From: Candidatus Roizmanbacteria bacterium
GTDB lineage: Bacteria > Patescibacteriota > Microgenomatia > UBA1406 > GWC2-37-13
DNA: 12,355 nucleotides
Direction of reading: 5' to 3'
Assembly: GCA_027002315.1 (NCBI GenBank)
Contig: JALWZV010000066.1
Coordinates: 1 to 12,355, forward strand
The translations under genes were made by a program, and so were the position numbers. Below, piece by piece: positions 1 through 4,757 of the stretch. Every line of letters begins with the position of its first letter. Positions within the stretch are counted from its first letter, which is position 1. The notes below the pieces were generated by a model. The model made no database searches. It saw only the letters and a list, made by a program, of their open reading frames with translations, and had not been told where the DNA came from.

Positions 1-29
1 TTTTAATATTTAGGATTTTTTGCTTCTCG

Positions 30-38
30 TGTTATAAT
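30..38 (+). promoter_or_regulatory. Extended -10 promoter of the cytidylate-kinase-like gene
   Basis: The sequence reads TGTTATAAT, a perfect TATAAT at 33-38 with the TGn extension at 30-32. Nine bases separate it from the ATG at 48, so transcription should begin about 2-3 bases before the start codon or on it. No convincing -35 hexamer is present; TTAGGA at 10-15, 17 bases upstream, is a poor match. No ribosome binding site fits in the space. Confidence 0.7.
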
Positions 39-47
39 ACCTTTAGT

Positions 48-728
48 ATGCGCAAGATATACCAATTAATCGATAAAAATATACTTAAAGACTATTTTTC
101 AGAACAGCTAATATCTAAAGGCGATGGATGCGGATACATACCAGTCATCACAATCTCCAGAGAGATGGGAGCTGGAGGACATCCGATTGCAGAATTAATA
201 ACAAAGGAGATGGGGAAAGGATGGAAAATCTATCACAAACAAATTATAGACAAAATAGCAGAAACATCCAAACTAAAAAAAGAGTTATTTAAAGAGATAG
301 ACGAAAAAAACCCATCAATAACCGAAACAATATTAAAAGATCTTTTTAGAAAAAAGTATGTTACGCTCTCAGTTTATCATAAGCATCTGATAGAGGTCTT
401 GTTAGCTATTGGAAAAAGAGGTAAGGCAGTTATTGTTGGTAGAGGAGCTAACTTCGTTTTACCACACGCTCTCAACGTTCGAGTTGTGTGCGAGATGGAA
501 CAGAGAATAAAGTGGGAGATGGAGTTTGAAAAAATTTCTAGAAAAGAAGCTATTAAAAGAATAACAAAATCAGACAAAGAAAGAGTGGAGTTCGTAAATA
601 ACCTGTTTCACCATGATCTACGCAAAGCCCACTATTATGATTTAGTTATAAGAACCGGGCAGCATATGAGCATACATGATGCTACTAACGTTATAGTAAA
701 TCTCGCAAAGAGAAAGTTCTGTATTTAA
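48..728 (+). CDS. Cytidylate kinase-like family protein
   Basis: A 226-residue P-loop protein of the cytidylate-kinase-like family (Cytidylate_kin2 type), which is related to CMP kinase but usually has no proven substrate. The nucleotide-binding loop is ITISREMGAGGHPIA, residues 34-48. A second family signature, GRGANFVLP, is at 131-139. A lid-like stretch with R171, D176, K177 and R179 follows, and a YDLVIRTG strand is at 197-204. The first 30 residues are a charged helical lead not typical of true CMP kinases. The start is the only ATG that fits the extended -10 box just upstream. It ends 3 bp from the convergent acyl-CoA synthetase, leaving no room for a terminator between them. By family knowledge it phosphorylates a nucleotide or small molecule; I cannot name the substrate, and it need not be the cell's main CMP kinase. 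Confidence 0.85.
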   Translation: MRKIYQLIDKNILKDYFSEQLISKGDGCGYIPVITISREMGAGGHPIAELITKEMGKGWKIYHKQIIDKIAETSKLKKELFKEIDEKNPSITETILKDLFRKKYVTLSVYHKHLIEVLLAIGKRGKAVIVGRGANFVLPHALNVRVVCEMEQRIKWEMEFEKISRKEAIKRITKSDKERVEFVNNLFHHDLRKAHYYDLVIRTGQHMSIHDATNVIVNLAKRKFCI

Positions 729-731
729 ACA

Positions 732-2780
732 TCAATCTAAAACTATTCTTCCATCGACAATAAACAAGCCATATTTAGAGATTATTAAAGGATTGATATC
801 TATAGAAGTGACCTTATCGTTGAAATAAACTAAGTCGCCAATACTATTCAATATCTTTAATAATCTATTTTCGTCTACCTTAATTCCTCTAAAACCGTTC
901 GTTAACTTATCTAAATCAACCTTGTTCAGCATCATATGAAACGCAAATTGAGACAGAGGGTATACTCCATATGATATTTTTTTCAACAACTCCACTAAAA
1001 TACCACCTAATCCTAAAGTTAGGACTATCTCATCGTCAATACGTTTAGCTCCTATGAATAACTCTACTCCTTTAATCATTTTTTGAACGATAATGTTTTG
1101 TGGTCTTAGTTTTGAAAGTTTGTTCATAGAGTTCTTCATCTCCTTTTCTGAACAAATATTGGTAATAACAGCCCCCTGCTCTGTCTTATGCACTATTTGA
1201 GAAGACGATGCTTTTATTACCAAAGGAAACTCAAAGTTTTTACTCTGCTCAATAGCATCGTTATTTATTATCTTATAATCAGCAACGGGTAAATCTATTT
1301 TTTGAAAAACATCAAAAACAGTGATTAGGTCTAAGCTTCTGTCCTTAGATCTATTCAGAATCACCTCTTTTACTTGATCTAATTGCGGTGACGGTATTAA
1401 TTTTGAACTTTTAATTTGAGAGTTTCTAGCCTTTCTCCATACAGAGATCTTTGCCAAAGCGTTAACCAAGTTAGTATATTCCGAAAAGTGAACGATATAA
1501 TTTTCCTCAAACAAAGAATTGATATTCTTAACTGATTGTTCCCCCATAAATACAGGAAACAGTGGCTCTCTAAAATGTCTCTGGAGCTCTGTGATAACAT
1601 TTGCCGTCTCTTTTATCTCGGTGTTTGCCTGAGGTGTTAATAAAATTATCGTTGACCCAATATTTTTATCCCTGCTCGTTTCCTTTATTACAGCCTCATA
1701 ATCAAAAGAGCTTGCATCGCCAAGTAAATCTATTGGGTTGTGAATGCTTATCTTCTCTCCCCTGCCAGGCATAGATCTCTTAATCTGTTCTTTTAACTCC
1801 TCGGATATATGTTTCAACGGGATATGTTTTTCAACAAGGTCATCTGTAAGCAAAACTCCTGGTCCACCAGCATTAGACAAAATTAACACGGAGTCTGAAA
1901 TTGGAACTCGATTATAAGAGAATATCTTTAAAAGTGTTAAAAACTCAATGTAGTTATCAGCTCTTATTGCTCTAAATTGAGAAAACAAAGCATCATACAT
2001 ATTATCATCTCCAACAATGCTTCCTGTGTGAGACAGTGCAGCCTTTAAACCCTTCTCTGTTCTTCCTGATTTAAGAATAATTACAGGTTTTTTCTCCGTA
2101 GCTCTCTTTAATATTGATTTAAATTTACGTGTGTTCTTAACGCTCTCCAAATACAACGCTATTACTTTTGTGTGCTTATCATTAATTAGAAACTCAAGAG
2201 TGTCAGACTCATCAATAATGGTCTTGTTTCCCAAACTAACAAAGTAAGAGAAGCCTAAATTTTTATGAGCGGAAAAATAATCAAGCAAGGCACTTCCCAA
2301 TGCTCCTGACTGTGAGATAAATCCTATGTTACCTTTCGGAGCCGTTGTTTTAAGAAAAGTTAAGTTAACTGCTCTATTAGTGTTGATATATCCTATACAG
2401 TTAGGACCTAATAAGGAAATATTGTTTTCCTTAGCTAATAGACGTAATCTATCTTCCTTTTGTTTTCCCATCTCCCCCATCTCTTTAAATCCGGCAGAAA
2501 AAATAACTGCGTTTTTAATGTTCTTTTTCCCCATCTCTTCTAAATACTCAAATATTCCATCTGCAGGTATGGCAAAAACAACCATCTCAACATCTGGTAA
2601 ATAGTTAATGAAGTTCTTGTTAAATATCTTTCCTTTATGTTTGTTAACTAAATAAATCTTTCCCTTATATCCTTGTTGCAATAGGTTTTTGACCACAAGA
2701 TATCCTACTTTATTCTTTTTTTCCGACGCTCCTACAACAGCTATTGATTTTGGATTGAAGAAAGATTGCAGTCTTAACAT
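732..2780 (-). CDS. ADP-forming acetate/acyl-CoA synthetase (fused alpha and beta)
   Basis: A 682-residue single-chain ADP-forming acyl-CoA synthetase. It converts acetyl- or acyl-CoA, ADP and phosphate into free acid, CoA and ATP, a cytosolic substrate-level ATP source in fermenters. In order: CoA-binding Rossmann domain (about 5-100, KSIAVVGAS at 11-19); succinyl-CoA-ligase-like domains (about 120-445, LLGPNCIG at 123-130, ISQSGALGSA at 155-164); the presumed phosphohistidine H251 in ALSHTGSIVG; and a C-terminal ATP-grasp domain (about 470-682) with KASSSQIVHKTEQGAV at 523-538, LGLGGILVELL and INPLI. The length is normal for the fused form. There is no GNAT domain, which argues against a Pat-type protein acetyltransferase. 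Its ATG overlaps the stop of the tyrosyl-tRNA synthetase by one base (TAATG), so it is co-transcribed and probably translated by reinitiation; a weak AAGG lies 10 nt upstream. The acid used in vivo cannot be read from the sequence. Confidence 0.9.
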   Translation of the reverse strand: MLRLQSFFNPKSIAVVGASEKKNKVGYLVVKNLLQQGYKGKIYLVNKHKGKIFNKNFINYLPDVEMVVFAIPADGIFEYLEEMGKKNIKNAVIFSAGFKEMGEMGKQKEDRLRLLAKENNISLLGPNCIGYINTNRAVNLTFLKTTAPKGNIGFISQSGALGSALLDYFSAHKNLGFSYFVSLGNKTIIDESDTLEFLINDKHTKVIALYLESVKNTRKFKSILKRATEKKPVIILKSGRTEKGLKAALSHTGSIVGDDNMYDALFSQFRAIRADNYIEFLTLLKIFSYNRVPISDSVLILSNAGGPGVLLTDDLVEKHIPLKHISEELKEQIKRSMPGRGEKISIHNPIDLLGDASSFDYEAVIKETSRDKNIGSTIILLTPQANTEIKETANVITELQRHFREPLFPVFMGEQSVKNINSLFEENYIVHFSEYTNLVNALAKISVWRKARNSQIKSSKLIPSPQLDQVKEVILNRSKDRSLDLITVFDVFQKIDLPVADYKIINNDAIEQSKNFEFPLVIKASSSQIVHKTEQGAVITNICSEKEMKNSMNKLSKLRPQNIIVQKMIKGVELFIGAKRIDDEIVLTLGLGGILVELLKKISYGVYPLSQFAFHMMLNKVDLDKLTNGFRGIKVDENRLLKILNSIGDLVYFNDKVTSIDINPLIISKYGLFIVDGRIVLD

Positions 2781-3877
2781 TATCGCGTAACCTTAAATTT
2801 TTTTACTTCCTGCTCAAGCTTGTATGCCTCGGTGTTCTCTTTGAAATGATGCCTAACAGGTTCTATTAGCTTATTCAAAGCTTGAGCTACAGCATTCTTC
2901 AGATCCATTGGGTGTAGTTCTTTTCTTACAAAAGTGTTCTCTAGATCCTTGTAGGTCCTAAAACTAATCTTTCCTCCAAACCTCTCAGGTCTTTCTACTG
3001 TAAACTCGTCTACTCCAAGTCTGTCGAAAGACTCAAAGATAATGTATCTACAATACTCAAGAATAGGATTCATCTCAACAACGCCTTCTGGACAGTAAGA
3101 TTTGTTAATTTTTCTCCGTATATCCTCTGTTGAGTCGGTCATAAAAATAGAGCTGTCTGGCTTTGATTTAGACATCTTTAACTCCAGTGTCATATCTTTT
3201 TTCTCTCCTACTAATTTAATAGGCGGCCTTAAACTTAGTAACATATGATGAGATACTACCACTGGCTTCCAAAAACCAAGCTGCAAACCAACCTCACGCG
3301 CAAGCATATTTACTTTACGTTGATCCATTCCCAACTGAGTTATATGCGCTCCTAATGTAAAGATATCAGCCACCTGCATACAGGGATAAATAATTTGTGC
3401 AGCGCTCAATTTTTCAGAAGACTCTTCTCTACCCATAATCTGAGCTGTACGTATGAATCGCGCTAGCTTATTAGTCCTCGCAATTCTTAAGACCAACATC
3501 CAGTAATCAGAGTCCTTAACAAGGTCTGAGGCCCATATGAACTCAACATTAGAGAGATCCATGCCTGATGCTCTCCAAACCTCTATAAAATATTTTCCAA
3601 CTGTTTGTATTTTATTCAAATCCCCATCTAACTTATTATTTGCCATGGCATGCCAATCAGCCACCAACATCTTAAACTTAACTCCTGCCTTCGTCATCTT
3701 GTTAACATTTATCGCACGCAATAATCCTTGAGCTATATGAATTTGTCCCGAAGGTTCGAAGCCATCATAAGCTATAAGAGGTTTGTTTGACTTTAAGAGT
3801 TCCTTTAACTCATCCTCCTGAATTATCTCCTCTCCAACCCCTTTAATCAACTTTAATCTTTCATCTACGCTCAACAT
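2780..3877 (-). CDS. tyrS: Tyrosyl-tRNA synthetase, archaeal/eukaryotic type
   Basis: A class Ic synthetase that charges tRNA-Tyr. It is of the archaeal/eukaryotic kind, not the usual bacterial TyrRS. Counting from the upstream in-frame ATG at 3886: YDGFEPSGQIHIAQG (40-54) holds the HIGH-like motif, and KMSKS is at 237-241. The tyrosine pocket of the Methanocaldococcus enzyme (Y32, Y151, Q155, D158, Q173) matches Y40, Y167, Q171, D174 and Q189. The tail has ELHPMDLKNAVA (324-335), shared with archaeal enzymes. The GDLNKIQTVGKY and YPCMQVADIF stretches recall plant TyrRS. The bacterial S4 tRNA-binding tail is missing. I place the start at 3877, because the ATG at 3884-3886 overlaps the TATAAT box and would not be on the transcript. 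The resulting N-terminus, MLSVDERLKLIKGVGEE, resembles relatives. First gene of an operon with the acyl-CoA synthetase. Confidence 0.9.
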   Translation of the reverse strand: MLSVDERLKLIKGVGEEIIQEDELKELLKSNKPLIAYDGFEPSGQIHIAQGLLRAINVNKMTKAGVKFKMLVADWHAMANNKLDGDLNKIQTVGKYFIEVWRASGMDLSNVEFIWASDLVKDSDYWMLVLRIARTNKLARFIRTAQIMGREESSEKLSAAQIIYPCMQVADIFTLGAHITQLGMDQRKVNMLAREVGLQLGFWKPVVVSHHMLLSLRPPIKLVGEKKDMTLELKMSKSKPDSSIFMTDSTEDIRRKINKSYCPEGVVEMNPILEYCRYIIFESFDRLGVDEFTVERPERFGGKISFRTYKDLENTFVRKELHPMDLKNAVAQALNKLIEPVRHHFKENTEAYKLEQEVKKFKVTR

Positions 3878-3884
3878 AATCTTC

Positions 3885-3892
3885 ATTATACA
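3885..3892 (-). promoter_or_regulatory. -10 promoter of the tyrS operon, overlapping an upstream ATG
   Basis: On the minus strand the sequence is TGTATAATGAAGATTATG. The TATAAT box (3890-3885) shares its last two bases with an in-frame ATG (3886-3884). Seven bases after the box is a second ATG at 3877. Transcription should start at about 3878-3877, giving a leaderless mRNA that begins at the second ATG. No clear -35 hexamer or Shine-Dalgarno sequence is visible. Confidence 0.65.
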
Positions 3893-3925
3893 ACAAAAAG
3901 ATGAATCCTAAAAAACCTTAATCAC

Positions 3926-3971
3926 GTCATCGCGAGAGAATGAAATGAACGAAGCGACCTCCGCCGTTATG
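3926..3971 (+). repeat. Palindromic interspersed repeat, copy A
   Basis: The left arm is GTCATCGCGAG, followed by a 14-base AT-rich centre and a right arm GAAGCGACCTCCGCC with the extended end GTTATG. It has the C:G form of the inner stem (TCGC with GCGA). It is the most diverged copy: GCGACC replaces GCGATC, so the outermost pair of the stem is lost. Confidence 0.75.
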
Positions 3972-3980
3972 ATAGATAAA

Positions 3981-4019
3981 GTCATTGCGAGCGCTAGCGA
4001 AGCAATCCCCGCCGTTACG
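3981..4019 (+). repeat. Palindromic interspersed repeat, copy B
   Basis: The left arm GTCATTGCGAG and right arm GAAGCAATCCCCGCC flank a 7-base centre, CGCTAGC, which with the next G makes the perfect palindrome CGCTAGCG. The stem is ATTGC with GCAAT. This copy matches copy E in inverse orientation over 33 bp with one difference. Confidence 0.85.
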
Positions 4020-4074
4020 GTATTTAATACTATCGTTTGAGACTTGTACCAATAGTCAGTCTTGCTTTTATATA

Positions 4075-4121
4075 GGCGGAGATTGCTTCGTCGACCGATA
4101 AATCGGTCTCCTCGCAATGAC
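4075..4121 (-). repeat. Palindromic interspersed repeat, copy C (inverted, with hairpin insert)
   Basis: On the minus strand it has arms GTCATTGCGAG and GAAGCAATCTCCGCC around a 21-base centre. The centre holds a perfect 7-bp hairpin with a 2-base loop: GACCGAT (4093-4099), AA, ATCGGTC (4102-4108). The outer stem is ATTGC with GCAAT. Its right end lacks the GYTAYG extension seen in copies A, B and E. Confidence 0.85.
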
Positions 4122-4132
4122 TACTCTAACAG

Positions 4133-4187
4133 GTCATCGCGAGAGATCCCGACTTGTCGGGAGAGCGCGGCGATCTCCGCCCTAACG
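4133..4187 (+). repeat. Palindromic interspersed repeat, copy D (with hairpin insert)
   Basis: The left arm is GTCATCGCGAG and the right part is GGCGATCTCCGCC. The centre carries a perfect 7-bp hairpin with a 2-base loop: TCCCGAC (4147-4153), TT, GTCGGGA (4156-4162). The outer stem is ATCGC with GCGAT, a paired T:A to C:G change relative to copies B, C and E. Confidence 0.85.
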
Positions 4188-4236
4188 AGAGCAAGACTAA
4201 CTTTCGTATTTATTCTTACACAAGTCATATTAAAAA

Positions 4237-4275
4237 CATAGCGGCGGAGATTGCTTCGCTAGCGCTCGCAATGAC
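4237..4275 (-). repeat. Palindromic interspersed repeat, copy E (inverted)
   Basis: The minus strand reads GTCATTGCGAG, the centre CGCTAGC, then GAAGCAATCTCCGCC and the extended end GCTATG. Together with copy B it forms a 33-bp near-perfect inverted repeat whose arms lie about 230 bp apart. Confidence 0.85.
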
Positions 4276-4373
4276 GTGCTAAACATTAAGAATAAAGAAT
4301 TTAAATTCCAAATTACAAATTCCAAGATACAAACCCTAACGGTTGAAGGACGAGGATACAATTTCTAATTAAC

Positions 4374-4397
4374 CTAATTGACCTAATTACTAAACAA
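4374..4397 (+). repeat. 24-bp direct repeat, first copy
   Basis: Identical over 24 bases to 4519-4542, 145 bp downstream. It is AT-rich and contains two CCTAATT words, the start of a short AATTRACCT tandem pattern at about 4367-4388. It has no coding meaning. Confidence 0.8.
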
Positions 4398-4450
4398 TAA
4401 CCAATGACCAAGTACCAATGAATAAGAAAGAAAACAAGAGATGAAGGAAC

Positions 4451-4490
4451 AAAGTATATAAAGGGTATAAAGTATATAAAGGGTATAAAG
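4451..4490 (+). repeat. 18-bp tandem repeat, 2.2 copies
   Basis: The unit AAGTATATAAAGGGTATA repeats with exact 18-base spacing across 40 bases with no mismatch. Each unit is itself two related pieces, GTATATAAAG and GGTATAAAG. It lies in non-coding spacer DNA. Confidence 0.85.
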
Positions 4491-4518
4491 ATTAACGAAT
4501 AAAGAATATATTAAATCT

Positions 4519-4542
4519 CTAATTGACCTAATTACTAAACAA
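4519..4542 (+). repeat. 24-bp direct repeat, second copy
   Basis: Exact second copy of the repeat at 4374-4397. The interval between the copies contains the 18-bp tandem repeat. Confidence 0.8.
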
Positions 4543-4587
4543 ATCCAAAGCACTAAATTCCAAGAAACAGGCAAATTTCAATTCGCC

Positions 4588-4603
4588 TCCGTCAGTTGGC
4601 GGA
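4588..4603. repeat. Solitary imperfect palindrome TCCGTC-AGTT-GGCGGA
   Basis: A 6-bp stem with one T-G mismatch (wobble in RNA) around AGTT. It stands alone in AT-rich DNA. Its CCG...CGG frame resembles the hairpins inside repeat copies C and D, so it may be a free copy of the same class of small hairpin. Confidence 0.5.
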
Positions 4604-4659
4604 TGGTAGACCAATGTTCCAAGTATAAACAGAATTTTAAATGTTTAAAACATTAGTTC

Positions 4660-4701
4660 ATTAGAAATTGATTAGAAATTAAAAATTAGAAATTAGAAAT
4701 T
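4660..4701 (+). repeat. ATTAGAAATT short repeat array
   Basis: Four copies of ATTAGAAATT at 4660-4669, 4671-4680, 4685-4694 and 4692-4701, the last two sharing ATT. The array ends 44 bp before the ATPase -10 box. It could be low-complexity debris or could influence promoter DNA curvature; the sequence does not decide. Confidence 0.7.
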
Positions 4702-4744
4702 CTATTTGTGTTCATAATTAGTATTTTTTTCCTCTTTCCTGTAT

Positions 4745-4750
4745 CATAAT
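4745..4750 (+). promoter_or_regulatory. -10 promoter of the Ca2+ ATPase gene
   Basis: CATAAT, a 5 of 6 match to TATAAT, ends 7 bases before the ATG at 4758, as in the tyrS and GNAT promoters. A T-rich tract (4724-4738) precedes it. Transcription should begin at or next to the start codon. No -35 box or Shine-Dalgarno sequence is recognisable. Confidence 0.5.
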
Positions 4751-4757
4751 ATCTTAC

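Larger units (their letters stand above)
3887..4757. other. Gene-free spacer of about 0.87 kb between divergent promoters
   Basis: I see no gene in this stretch; reading frames across it are translations of the repeats. The left half (3926-4275) carries five palindromic interspersed repeats with markedly higher GC than their surroundings. The right half (4276-4704) is AT-rich debris made of short recurring words, an 18-bp tandem repeat, a 24-bp direct repeat and an ATTAGAAATT array. Promoters of tyrS (-) and the ATPase gene (+) sit at its two edges. No tRNA-like fold was recognised. Confidence 0.75.

Noticed and set aside
732..2780. Pat-type protein acetyltransferase instead of acyl-CoA synthetase
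   Set aside because: No GNAT domain is fused at either end, and the phosphohistidine and ATP-grasp motifs are intact.
3908..4117. Open frame on the minus strand over the repeat cluster
   Set aside because: It is a translation of repeat copies A, B and C, with no promoter and no protein-like family pattern.
3926..4275. CRISPR array
   Set aside because: Repeats occur in both orientations, spacing is irregular, copies vary in the centre, and there are no cas genes.
4383..4574. Open frame on the minus strand with a YTLYILYTLYIL pattern
   Set aside because: The apparent hydrophobic repeat comes from the 18-bp DNA tandem repeat at 4451-4490.
3887..4757. Hidden tRNA or structured RNA gene in the large spacer
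   Set aside because: No T-loop GGTTCGA-like sequence or cloverleaf arms were found; the structured parts are explained by the repeats.
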